Source: a marine gamma proteobacterium HTCC2080
Lineage (GTDB): Bacteria; Pseudomonadota; Gammaproteobacteria; Pseudomonadales; Halieaceae
Assembly: GCA_000169115.1 (NCBI GenBank)
Contig: AAVV01000008.1
Location: forward strand, 1 to 64,000
DNA length: 64,000 bases
Reading direction: 5' to 3'
Of this stretch, positions 15,714 through 26,762 are shown one piece after another; position 1 is the stretch's first letter; every line of letters begins with the position of its first letter. A program made the position numbers and the translations under genes. The notes beneath the pieces are model-generated. The model was not told the DNA's origin and searched no databases. It worked only from the letters and a program-made list of their open reading frames with translations.

Positions 15714-16893
15714 TATTGGGAGCGTCCGAGTTCGACCTGAGTTCTGCTGCAGTTCTAGAAGTGGTCTGATCCGCGCTCACAGGGTTGAGGTCTTTCAGTG
15801 TTGCGCCAGCTCGTACTGCTTGAACGCCCTCGGTGACGACGCGGGTACCCAGCGGGATATCAGCTTCTATTAAGATTTCCCCCGCAAGGCGCTTCACCAG
15901 CTGAACATCGCGTCGCACCGCTTTGCCCTCTAGCGACGTCCAAATATAAGCGCCATCAGCGCCCCATTGTACTGCGACATCGGGAACTGCTTTAAAGGCG
16001 CCCCGTTCTGCGCGAACACTGATTTCAAATGCCATGCCCGGTCGATACTGATCCGATGCATTATCAATAGCAGCCCTGGCGGTGAATGCTCTCGATGTCG
16101 GGTCGATTCTTGAATCGACTGCAATAATTTCTCCTGAAAGCGGTTTATCTGCACCATCCCACAATCTTACTTCCACCGCGGTGCCTGATAAGACCTTACC
16201 CACATAGACCTCCGGAACCGCAAAATTCACCAGAAGTTGGCTGCGGTCGTCGAGGGTTGTGACTTGAGTGCTGGTATCGATACGGTCGCCTGAGTCGATC
16301 TCCGTGATACCGACGACACCCGCAAAGGGAGCTCGAATAAAACGTCGGTCCAGGCTAACTCGAGCTTGATCTAGCGTAATGCGCGCGGTGTCGGCTGTCG
16401 CTATCGCGGCGTCGACCTGACTCTCTGGAAGATTGGTGTTCTCCAGATTTACCTGCTTGTACCGCCGAACCACTCGTTCAGCGTCAGCCAGTTGAACCTC
16501 TGCTAATTCAACGGCTAGGCGCTCATCACGGTTGTCGAGCTCGAGCAATGTTGCACCGGCATCGACCCAAGTGTTGGCATTGAGGTGTACTGCGCGAACG
16601 ATGCCTGCAGCTTCAGGATAGAGCACAACGCTGTGTATGGCTCTTGCGGTACCAACCGCTTGGATAGTTTCGATGAGTGGCTGCTCGACAATGGCTTGGG
16701 TGACGACATTGGTGACACTGCTACGCTGCCGAAAACCCTGAGCTCCGTTATCGCGGTCGCCGTCGGTATCACCGCAACCCGTGGTAACAGCCGTCCCCAT
16801 GACACTTAAGCACAACAGGAATACAGCTCGAGCCTTCCGCGTGATGCACGTGTCAGGGGGTGATTTGGAAGCTTTGGCAGGCGTTGAAGCCAT
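15706..16893 (-). CDS. RND efflux periplasmic adaptor (membrane fusion protein)
   Basis: A protein of 395 residues. A basic N-region, hydrophobic core and VTTGC suggest a lipoprotein anchored by Cys after cleavage. The middle contains the two half-lipoyl motifs around a short helical hairpin (LDNRDERLAVELAEVQLADA...), then the beta-barrel and membrane-proximal domains. This is the layout of MexA/AcrA-type adaptors that bridge the pump to an outer-membrane channel. A GAGGG ribosome site lies upstream of the chosen start. It overlaps the pump gene downstream by eight bases, so both are made from one transcript reading leftwards. Confidence 0.9.
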   Translation of the reverse strand: MASTPAKASKSPPDTCITRKARAVFLLCLSVMGTAVTTGCGDTDGDRDNGAQGFRQRSSVTNVVTQAIVEQPLIETIQAVGTARAIHSVVLYPEAAGIVRAVHLNANTWVDAGATLLELDNRDERLAVELAEVQLADAERVVRRYKQVNLENTNLPESQVDAAIATADTARITLDQARVSLDRRFIRAPFAGVVGITEIDSGDRIDTSTQVTTLDDRSQLLVNFAVPEVYVGKVLSGTAVEVRLWDGADKPLSGEIIAVDSRIDPTSRAFTARAAIDNASDQYRPGMAFEISVRAERGAFKAVPDVAVQWGADGAYIWTSLEGKAVRRDVQLVKRLAGEILIEADIPLGTRVVTEGVQAVRAGATLKDLNPVSADQTTSRTAAELRSNSDAPNNG

Positions 16894-17141
16894 GAATGGG
16901 GCCCTCTATTGATCCTTCTGTATACGGACGGGCATGTCCGCAGGATCCATAATTCCGAGGCGCCATAATACCATCGACACAGTTGGTTTGGGGGATGTGG
17001 GCCAGGTACCGAGGTTAAACCGCGTGTCGATAAAAATCCTCAACCCGAGCGTGCCTTTTACGTACGTTTAATCGCCTTTCCCCTTCAAGGCTTTGGCCTG
17101 GGTAAGGCGTGGCGGTATCGAAAGCGTTTCTGTTTTATAAC

Positions 17142-18716
17142 TTACCCCTGAGGATTGGAATGGGCGTAACCGGGTAAAATAACTTCGATCAGGTGTGGGC
17201 CTCGTTGTTGCATCGCATCAGCAAACTGCTGATCAAAATCAGCCACGCTCTCTGAGCGGCGAGCAGTCATACCCATACCCTGTGCGATGTGTACCCAGTC
17301 GATAGTAGGATTACTCAAGTCGAGCAAAGATCGTGCTTTTTCAGAGGGATTCACCACACCCACGCGCTCCATTTCAATATTAAGGATGGCATAGGAGCTG
17401 TTGTTGAGAAGGACAACGGTAACGTCAAGATTTTCTCGGACCATAGTCCACAGTGATTGCACGGTGTACATGGCGCCGCCGTCTGCCTGCAGGGCAATAA
17501 CCTTTTGATCAGGGCAGGCTACTGCTGCTCCAAGGGCTAATGGTAATCCCTGACCAATAGCACCTCCGGTGAGCATGAGCCACTCGTGGGGAGCCGAGTA
17601 GCCGGTGTAAGCAAAGGCTCCCATACCATTGGTAGCACCCTCGTCAGAAACGATCGCGTTTTCGGGAAGGTGGTTGGCGATGACTTTACCCAGCTCCAAC
17701 ATATTCATTGGTCCGGGTTCCAGCGTATGGGTGGTCGATGCTTGCAACACTTTTGGAGATTGTGGTGCGTCCAGAGCATCGGCGAGTCGGGTAAGGGCAT
17801 CTAGCGCGTCATTGCGCACGTCGGCAAGAGTCAAGACATCGGTCGCATCCGAGGGGAGATAGCTGGGCTTGTCGGGGTAGGCAAAAAATGAAACAGGGGC
17901 CTTAGAGCCAACCACTACGAGGGTGTTTATATCTTGTATAAACTCAGCGGCTTGCTCCCCAAAATAAGGTAACCGTTCAACAGGAACTCGGCCTGCCCCG
18001 CGTTGTATTCGCGCACAAAACGTTTCGCTAATAAGGCGAGCACCCGTCGCTGCGGCGATGCGTCCTGCCTGCCACAATGCATCCGCTCGAAGTGCCCGGC
18101 CCCCGAGGAACAGAGCGCTAACATCACCGCGGCGTAATGCTTGCGCGGTATTGGCGATGGCCTGATCGGTGACGCAGGGCGTCGCGCCTATTGACGCTAC
18201 CGGTGGCGTTGCGGCCGTTTCTGACCAAGCGTGATCGGCGGGTGCAATAAAGCTTGCGATTTGTCCCGGGTAAACACAGGAGGCTTCTAAAGCTTCTACA
18301 CCAATTTCGGCGAGTTGCTCGGGGCTTTTAGAGTGCCCAATCCAGTCAGAGACGGGGGAGGCGAATCCGTCAATGTCGGAGGTGAGCGGCGCGTCGAATT
18401 TGCGGTGATAGGTAGCGTGGTCGCCAATCATATTAATCACTGGAGAGTGGGCGCGACGGGCATTGTGCAGGTTTGCAGAGCCGTTACCGAACCCGGGACC
18501 AAGGTGTAGCAGCGTTAGGGCGGGTTTGTCTGCCATTCTCCCGTAGCCGTCGGCGGCGCCGGTGACGACGCCCTCAAACAGACCAAGAATGGCGCGCATT
18601 CGGGGCTCGCCGTCGATGGCCGCGACCAGTTGCATTTCCGAGGTGCCGGGATTGGCAAAACAGACTTCCACACCCGCGTCTGCCAACGCTTCAATCAATA
18701 CATCTGCACCTGTCAC
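17142..18716 (-). CDS. Thiamine-diphosphate-dependent enzyme (acetolactate synthase / benzoylformate decarboxylase-like)
   Basis: A protein of 524 residues with a GTG start. The N-terminal pyrimidine-binding domain has NPGTSE near residues 22-27 and the conserved cofactor-activating Glu in FEGVVTGAADGYGR (Glu48). The C-terminal diphosphate-binding domain has ADGGAMYTVQSLW from about 411 and LNNSSYAIL near 438, the metal-binding stretch in which the usual GDG is ADG. The NPG(S/T)xE form resembles benzoylformate decarboxylase and its relatives more than biosynthetic acetolactate synthase. No small regulatory subunit gene is near, again arguing against branched-chain synthesis. The substrate is unknown: a 2-oxo acid. 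It is transcribed away from the acyl-CoA dehydrogenase gene. Confidence 0.82.
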   Translation of the reverse strand: MTGADVLIEALADAGVEVCFANPGTSEMQLVAAIDGEPRMRAILGLFEGVVTGAADGYGRMADKPALTLLHLGPGFGNGSANLHNARRAHSPVINMIGDHATYHRKFDAPLTSDIDGFASPVSDWIGHSKSPEQLAEIGVEALEASCVYPGQIASFIAPADHAWSETAATPPVASIGATPCVTDQAIANTAQALRRGDVSALFLGGRALRADALWQAGRIAAATGARLISETFCARIQRGAGRVPVERLPYFGEQAAEFIQDINTLVVVGSKAPVSFFAYPDKPSYLPSDATDVLTLADVRNDALDALTRLADALDAPQSPKVLQASTTHTLEPGPMNMLELGKVIANHLPENAIVSDEGATNGMGAFAYTGYSAPHEWLMLTGGAIGQGLPLALGAAVACPDQKVIALQADGGAMYTVQSLWTMVRENLDVTVVLLNNSSYAILNIEMERVGVVNPSEKARSLLDLSNPTIDWVHIAQGMGMTARRSESVADFDQQFADAMQQRGPHLIEVILPGYAHSNPQG

Positions 18717-19179
18717 TCTAGCTCTCTCTGTGTTGTTAACAAAGGTGGCATATTAGCATTCCACGCTTTTAGGTGGGATTTAAATGATTTCGATTGGTGT
18801 CATTAAATTTGCTGGCGTTGTAGTTTAATTGAACTTCGCGTATGTTTTTCTACGCTTCGGAATCCCTTGATATAAGCTTGCGGATTTCTCGGCATTGGCT
18901 GCGCTTCAGCGAGTTGTAAGCCCCGCTGTGGGCATTGACTGCAGTTAGCCTGATGCACGCTAATCACGGCTGCCTTCTTTTGCATGGGGGCTTTGTCATA
19001 CGGCGCCGAGTTTTTTGGAGCGCTTCTTTTAACAGTTGAAATGCTGGTAGCCGCTAAGGTCTCAGCAACAGTTCAGATCTTGGCTGAGTGAGCCTAGACG
19101 TGCTTTCTGTGTGCAGGCAGTAAAACGATTAACATTGAATAAGCAGTGTATTTTAAAACGAATAGGCAAGGGCCCCATC
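18717..19179. other. Divergent intergenic region
   Basis: About 460 bases between the thiamine-enzyme gene (leftwards) and the acyl-CoA dehydrogenase gene (rightwards), so both promoters should be here. A small inverted repeat GCGTA...TACGC lies near 18838-18855. I could not assign -35/-10 boxes with confidence and see no RNA gene. Confidence 0.4.
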
Positions 19180-20331
19180 ATGATTCCAAGAACATTATTC
19201 GATTCCGAGCACGAGCAATTCCGTGAGTCTTTTCGCCGATTTTTGGAAGCAGAAGCGGTTCCACATTACGACCAGTGGGAGAAGGATGGCGAGATAGATC
19301 GCAGCCTGTGGACGAAGGCAGGCGCTCAAGGGTATTTATGCCCCACCGTGTCTGAAGCTTATGGTGGCGCTGGCGCTGACTACCGTTACAACGTCATTGT
19401 GGGAGAAGAGCTGTCTGACTTGGGCATGGCGGGTGTCGGTTTTATTTTGCACTCGGATATTGTGGTGCCTTACATCGAAAACGTCGGTAATGAGGCACAG
19501 AAGCAGAAATTTTTGCCTAAATGTATTTCTGGGGAAATAGTCACGGCTATTGCGATGACTGAGCCCGGTACCGGATCAGACTTACAAGGTATTCGCTCAT
19601 CCGCCGTCGATTGCGGCGATCACTATCTTCTTAATGGTGCCAAAACCTTTATCAGCAGTGGTCAGCAGGCCGATGTGGTTATCGTGGTGTGCCGCACGAA
19701 TGACGCACCCGATGCCGGTGCAAAAGCCTTTAGCCTATTATTGGTCGAGCGCGGCATGCCCGGCTTCGAGCGCGGCCGCAATTTAGACAAAGTAGGCCAG
19801 AAAGCGGCGGATACTTCAGAGTTATTTTTCAATGATGTGAAGGTTCCCAAGGAGAATTTGCTCGGAGAGGAAGGCATGGGGTTTATGTACCTGATGCAGG
19901 AACTACCTCAGGAGCGATTGACGATTGCCGCCTCTGCAGTAGCGGCAACGGAAGCGGCTTTGACAATGACGGTGGCCTACGTCAAAGAGCGCTCGGCGTT
20001 CGGTAAGCGCATTGCTGACTTCCAACACACGCAGTTTCAATTGGCTCAGCTCGATGCTGAGGTGACAGCAATGCGCACCTTCGTCGATCGCTGCGCTGAA
20101 TTACATTTGAGTAAGGCGCTTAGTGCAGTTGACGCCTCCAAAGCAAAATTACTCGCGACAGAATTGCAGTGTAAGGTAGTGGACGATTGTGTGCAGATGC
20201 ATGGCGGCTATGGTTATATGACCGAATACCCTATAGCCAGAGCATATGCCGATGCACGGGTACAACGTATTTACGGCGGTACCAGCGAAATTATGAAGCT
20301 TATTATTGGTCGTGATTTGCTAGCGGCCTAG
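19180..20331 (+). CDS. Acyl-CoA dehydrogenase
   Basis: A flavoprotein of 383 residues from the ATG at 19180; an in-frame ATG at 19111 would add 23 residues that lack family resemblance. It catalyses alpha,beta-dehydrogenation of an acyl-CoA with electrons going to ETF. Seen are the flavin-contact stretch AMTEPGTGSDLQGIR, the helix LPQERLTIAASAV, which resembles the long-chain/isovaleryl group where the catalytic Glu sits, and the C-terminal MHGGYGYMTEYPIAR and IYGGTSEIM. The medium-chain YEGT Glu is replaced by Gly, which supports the long-chain/isovaleryl type. It is followed after 68 bases by a racemase-like gene, suggesting shared use on branched or methyl-branched acyl-CoAs. Confidence 0.9.
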   Translation: MIPRTLFDSEHEQFRESFRRFLEAEAVPHYDQWEKDGEIDRSLWTKAGAQGYLCPTVSEAYGGAGADYRYNVIVGEELSDLGMAGVGFILHSDIVVPYIENVGNEAQKQKFLPKCISGEIVTAIAMTEPGTGSDLQGIRSSAVDCGDHYLLNGAKTFISSGQQADVVIVVCRTNDAPDAGAKAFSLLLVERGMPGFERGRNLDKVGQKAADTSELFFNDVKVPKENLLGEEGMGFMYLMQELPQERLTIAASAVAATEAALTMTVAYVKERSAFGKRIADFQHTQFQLAQLDAEVTAMRTFVDRCAELHLSKALSAVDASKAKLLATELQCKVVDDCVQMHGGYGYMTEYPIARAYADARVQRIYGGTSEIMKLIIGRDLLAA

Positions 20332-20399
20332 AGCGACACTGGTGAAAGCTAGCTCAGATTTCGGCTAAACAAACCCTCTAAAAACATTAGGAGTTTTCA

Positions 20400-21545
20400 A
20401 TGTCCCAAGGACCACTCGCGGGTGTCAAAGTTGTTGAATTGGCGGGCATTGGCCCCGGTCCCTGTGCGGGGATGATGCTGGCTGACATGGGCGCTGAAGT
20501 CACCGTAATCGAGCGACGATCGCCAAACGCCAATGCGGCCCCAACCAGTCAACAGATGGCGGCGCATACGTTTTACAATCGGGGCAAACGTTCAGTAGCT
20601 GTTGACCTCAAAAATCCTGCCGGTGTTGAGCTAGTTCTGGAACTGGTGGCTGACAGCGATTTATTGATTGAGGGGTTTCGTCCCGGTGTTATGGAGCGCT
20701 TGGGGCTGGGCCCTGATGTCTGTTTAGCACGCAATCCTCGTCTGGTCTTTGGTCGCATGACCGGCTGGGGCCAAAGTGGCCCCTTGGCTCATGCAGCAGG
20801 ACACGACCCCAACTATATTGCCCTTAGCGGTGCGTTGTGGCCGGGCGGCAGTACAGACCGTGTGCCCTCCGCACCACTCACATTGGTTGGGGATATTGGC
20901 GGGGGAACCATGATATTAATCTTTGGTTTGCTCAGCGGCTTGTTCCATGCTCAAAAAACCGGTCAAGGACAGGTGGTCGACGCTGCGATTACCGATGGTT
21001 CGGCGTACATCTCATCACTGCTGCGCATGATGCACAACACTGGCCAGATCAGCGATGAGCCAGGTTCCGGATGGGCAGATTTTGGTGCGCCATGGAACGA
21101 TACCTACGCTTGCTCTGACGGCCAATACATTACAATTTGCCCCCTTGAGCCGCAATTTTATGGCGACCTCATTGCACGTTTGGGGCTTGGAGATGATCCT
21201 TTATTCGCGGATCAGTGGGATAAAACGCAGTGGCCCGCTGGAAAGCTGCGCATGGCCGAATTATTTGGCGAAAAAACCCGCGACGACTGGTGTGCTTTGC
21301 TCGAGGGTACTGACGTCTGTTTTGCGCCTGTGCTCAATTTAACCGAGGCGGTCGAACACCCACACAATGTTGCGCGGGAGACTTTTATTACCCGCGAGGG
21401 AGTGGTTCAGCCTGCGCCTGCACCGCAGTTTAGTGTGACAAAGCCAACCGTTGGGGCGTGTCCGGTACCGGGGCAGCACACTGCGGAAATTGTGCAGGCG
21501 TTGGGTCTAGATGAGGCCAAGCTCCGTGACAGCGGTGCCATTTAG
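20400..21545 (+). CDS. Alpha-methylacyl-CoA racemase-like protein (CoA-transferase family III fold)
   Basis: A protein of 381 residues. The N-terminus VVELAGIGPGPCAGMMLADMGAEV is the racemase version of the family III signature. AGHDPNYIALSGAL supplies the conserved His-Asp region and GDIGGGTM the second catalytic Asp of alpha-methylacyl-CoA racemase; true CoA-transferases instead use an Asp in a different position. It epimerises 2-methyl-branched acyl-CoAs so that dehydrogenases can act on the (S) form, which suits the neighbouring dehydrogenase. AGGAG lies six bases before the ATG. A CoA-transferase of the CaiB/BaiF type is the alternative. Confidence 0.85.
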   Translation: MSQGPLAGVKVVELAGIGPGPCAGMMLADMGAEVTVIERRSPNANAAPTSQQMAAHTFYNRGKRSVAVDLKNPAGVELVLELVADSDLLIEGFRPGVMERLGLGPDVCLARNPRLVFGRMTGWGQSGPLAHAAGHDPNYIALSGALWPGGSTDRVPSAPLTLVGDIGGGTMILIFGLLSGLFHAQKTGQGQVVDAAITDGSAYISSLLRMMHNTGQISDEPGSGWADFGAPWNDTYACSDGQYITICPLEPQFYGDLIARLGLGDDPLFADQWDKTQWPAGKLRMAELFGEKTRDDWCALLEGTDVCFAPVLNLTEAVEHPHNVARETFITREGVVQPAPAPQFSVTKPTVGACPVPGQHTAEIVQALGLDEAKLRDSGAI

Positions 21546-21596
21546 ACACACTGGTTACACGGGGGGTGGTTGCTGATTTGACGTCGGCGACCTGGA

Positions 21597-22118
21597 TTAG
21601 CTGTTAAAGCGCATGTCTCCAAGGTAATCGAGCTTGCCCAGAGTGACACCGAGATGGCGCAATATCGCGTATGTTGTCGCGGCGTGAAAATGCACGTTGG
21701 GTAGGGAAAAGCTCAGTAAAAAGCCCTCAGTTGTGAAAGGCATCTCACGCTGCCCAACCCGGAAAACCATATCTTTACCCATCAGTGCGTTAATGGTGTC
21801 TGGATCTTGCTCGACAAGGTAGTCTTCAGCTTCTTTAAGCAGCTCTTTGAGCTTTGACCATGAAAGGTCGGTAACTTTTGGTGGTGGTTCAAATAGTCCC
21901 GCCTTCATGCCCTTGAGTGCGCCCAGAGAATGATGCCAAACAGAGATGACCTGAAAAGAGAAAGGCAGCATGTTGTCTCTTAGCTGAAAATCTAGGGTCG
22001 ACTCGAGGTCTAATATGTTGTCAGCGGCCGCTTCTTCGGCAAGTTTGAGGGTTTTTGAAACAGCTTTTACCGTTTGCAGATACGATAAAACACTGGCGTC
22101 GTATAGGTTAATTGACAT
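21597..22118 (-). CDS. DUF1993 family protein
   Basis: A protein of about 173 residues starting at the Met of MSINLYDASVLSYLQ; an upstream in-frame start at 22139 would add seven residues. The pattern (MSxxLYxAxV near the start, an internal HHSLGAL, and NVHFHAATTYAILRHLGVxLGKxDYLG near the end) is that of DUF1993, a DinB-like four-helix family of unknown role. The conserved His residues could bind metal, as in DinB relatives. It converges with the racemase gene and is divergent from the flavin reductase gene across a short region with a 7-base tandem repeat. Confidence 0.8.
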   Translation of the reverse strand: MSINLYDASVLSYLQTVKAVSKTLKLAEEAAADNILDLESTLDFQLRDNMLPFSFQVISVWHHSLGALKGMKAGLFEPPPKVTDLSWSKLKELLKEAEDYLVEQDPDTINALMGKDMVFRVGQREMPFTTEGFLLSFSLPNVHFHAATTYAILRHLGVTLGKLDYLGDMRFNS

Positions 22119-22140
22119 TGATAGATCCCCTGCGACCAAA

Positions 22141-24276
<2,136 letters not shown>

Positions 24277-24343
24277 TGGGACTACACCCAAAGCACCAAC
24301 AATGATGTGCGCTTCACATGTTGTGCTGCAGATCCCGTAGGAT

Positions 24344-26422
24344 CTAGTTCCCACTGGCAATGGTGTAGCGGCGCTCTATCTGCGCCGAACGGTCATCGCT
24401 ACGAAACAGGGCTTTGTGTAAGACTTCGTTCGCGAAGTCTTCCGTCTGGTCATGAAAGTGAGGGTCTAGGGGGTCATCAAAATGGTTACCGTATTGATGC
24501 GTTCCCTGAATGCTCTGCTTGCCATCGGCGTCCCAGCGGACTAAGTAATACAGCCCATCGCCTCCCGTTACACGATTAAACGTTTTATCTTCCCCGCCCG
24601 GCGCTGCGTAGGCTGCTCTGAGCGTGTCAGGTCCACCTGCCATGGCGTAGTGGGTGTCGCCGCGTCCGTGCCGATTGACTTCGCCCCAAGTCGGACGCAG
24701 TCTTCCTGTCATTTCAACGACTTGTTGAGCACAGTCTTTTAACGTTGCTTGTGGGTCTGGTATTTCAGTGCCTCCGCTCTCTGACAGCCATTCAGCCGCA
24801 AGAATACAAACGCCCAAAGGTGCATTTTGATTGCCTTTATCGGTCGCGCGGTCCCACTCCCTAATCGCTCGCTGAGCCTCCAACATTTGTGGATCGGTCA
24901 GCTGCAGTGCAATCACCTGACGGAGAAAATCCATTCCTCGATAATTTTCGTCATAAACATGGTCGTGTTTGATGTCTAAAAGCTGCTGCTCTGAAACGGT
25001 GTTGTGTTGGGCAAAAAGCGAGAGTCCACGTACAGCGCGATTGGTCATGCGGGTTTGCCAGCCGCCATTGGGCGCGACGCTGCTGGGGTCAGGATTACTT
25101 CCGGCCTCGGTAATGGCGAAGGGTGACTGGTTCGTACTGAGTAGGAAGCCTGAATCAGGGTTGGTGACCTGCGGCATCATTCGGGTGTCGTAGTAGCTTT
25201 TCCAGATGAGATCAGAGCGGTCTCCCGGCAGATATTGTGACCAATCCCAGCCGGGGACGCGTTTCGGCATTTGCGCATTATGGATGAAGTGAATGTTGCC
25301 GGCCTCGCCCGCGAATACGAAGTTGAAGCTCTGAATATGATTCAGCGCCATGGCATCCTGCCAAGCTTCAAAGCTCCGTGCGCGGTTCATGGCCCGCCAT
25401 TGCTCGACTTGTTTTAATTCGCCCATGCCCGCATAGCGCACAGCATAGGTGCCGTGAGAGGTCTTCAGCACGGGGCCGTGCACCGATCGATAGACGGTTT
25501 CCGTGACAGACCACGGAATAAAACCCCAGATAAGCACTTTTATTTTCACGGGTTTTTGTTCCAATTCCAGCCACTGTCCGTCAAGTCGGTATCGGTTCTC
25601 ATCCTCTGGGTCGACATCTAAAACGAAGACATCGACAAGATCGGGTTTATTGACCGTTGCTCCCCAAGCAATTTCCGGTGTAAAGCCCACTCCAATAGCG
25701 GGGGCGCCGGGAAACAGGCCTCCCATTACATTGAGGCCAGTCTCAGACTGGAGGTGTGCCTCATACCATGCCACCGGGCCGGTCAATGGTTGATGGGAAT
25801 TAATCACCAGCATCGTCGAGCCGTCATTGCTTCGCTTGGGTCCTACGGCAATAGCATTGGAGCCGATGGGCTGTTCGTTTAGCGTGACGCTGCCCGCGGT
25901 AGCGATCGGGCGGGCCCGAGTTTCTCCCAACAATTCGGTCACTGTACTTTGGAAGCCATAAAATAGCGGGTGTCGCAGCATGTGACCGGCAATAACATCC
26001 TTACCAGTGACGGGTAATACATCGAGTGAAACCGCCTCCGGATGTTCCTCGGCATAGCGGTTTATGCCCGCCGCATAGGCTTCCACGTACTCCCGAGTTT
26101 CTGGCTTTAAATCACTTTCGTAGCGCAGCTCAAGATCGTCCCAGAGTCCTAGCCAATGGACTACGTAATCTTGCTTGGCGGCGTCTGGACCGAAGAAGCT
26201 CCCTGCGTTACCTCGGTAGTAAGGGATCATGGCTTCGATAACCTTCCAGGTGTCTTCAGCCATTGCGTAACCCAGTCCATAGGCAGCATCGGCGTCCGTA
26301 GCGCCCTTAATATGCGGCACGCCCCAAATGTCTCGCTCTATTGTTGCTTCCCAAGCTGAAAGGGAGGCAGGAAGCCCAAGCAATGCTAGGGAAAAAATGA
26401 GTGGCGCAAAAAACTTGTGCAT
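24344..26422 (-). CDS. Penicillin acylase family Ntn-hydrolase
   Basis: A precursor of about 692 residues. The start is set at the Met of MHKFFAPLIFSLALLGLP because GGAG lies five bases upstream and a signal peptide with cleavage after SAW/SLSA follows directly; an in-frame codon at 26458 would add 12 residues. The pattern of alpha subunit (IERDIWGVPHI), spacer, then Gly-Ser-Asn (GSNAIAVG, Ser at about 188) is that of self-cleaving penicillin-acylase-type enzymes in which the new N-terminal Ser is the nucleophile. The family hydrolyses amide bonds, including beta-lactam side chains and acyl-homoserine lactones; substrate preference cannot be read here. The product should be periplasmic. Confidence 0.9.
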   Translation of the reverse strand: MHKFFAPLIFSLALLGLPASLSAWEATIERDIWGVPHIKGATDADAAYGLGYAMAEDTWKVIEAMIPYYRGNAGSFFGPDAAKQDYVVHWLGLWDDLELRYESDLKPETREYVEAYAAGINRYAEEHPEAVSLDVLPVTGKDVIAGHMLRHPLFYGFQSTVTELLGETRARPIATAGSVTLNEQPIGSNAIAVGPKRSNDGSTMLVINSHQPLTGPVAWYEAHLQSETGLNVMGGLFPGAPAIGVGFTPEIAWGATVNKPDLVDVFVLDVDPEDENRYRLDGQWLELEQKPVKIKVLIWGFIPWSVTETVYRSVHGPVLKTSHGTYAVRYAGMGELKQVEQWRAMNRARSFEAWQDAMALNHIQSFNFVFAGEAGNIHFIHNAQMPKRVPGWDWSQYLPGDRSDLIWKSYYDTRMMPQVTNPDSGFLLSTNQSPFAITEAGSNPDPSSVAPNGGWQTRMTNRAVRGLSLFAQHNTVSEQQLLDIKHDHVYDENYRGMDFLRQVIALQLTDPQMLEAQRAIREWDRATDKGNQNAPLGVCILAAEWLSESGGTEIPDPQATLKDCAQQVVEMTGRLRPTWGEVNRHGRGDTHYAMAGGPDTLRAAYAAPGGEDKTFNRVTGGDGLYYLVRWDADGKQSIQGTHQYGNHFDDPLDPHFHDQTEDFANEVLHKALFRSDDRSAQIERRYTIASGN

Positions 26423-26762
26423 ATTGACTCCGAGGTACGGGGGTTCTTCTGTCTGCAAAGGCTGTTTAGGTACCCTACCGCCAGGCAGCGCTGCGACCAG
26501 AGAGGTTGCGGCGTTCGGCGTATTAGCAACTACCTAACTCGAATGATTACGAAAATTATGGGGGGCTAGACCAAGTTTGCCCTGTAATTTAAGGATTCGC
26601 TGGTGTCGATGTGACGGCACCAATGGTAACAGGCAGGTCAGGCCCAGCCTCGGTTTCTTTGGTAAGTGGTGCCGCGTTTGATCGGTTTGTTCTATAGTGA
26701 CAGCGAAACGCGCCGGGCTCTATGGGGCCCCAGCGCTCAATTTTTGAGGAAAGTCATTAACA
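26423..26762. other. Divergent intergenic region
   Basis: About 340 bases between the acylase gene (leftwards) and the sterol-desaturase-like gene (rightwards). A TATAGT hexamer at 26693-26698 could serve as a -10 element for the rightward gene, but no good -35 partner is present. I see no RNA gene. Confidence 0.4.
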
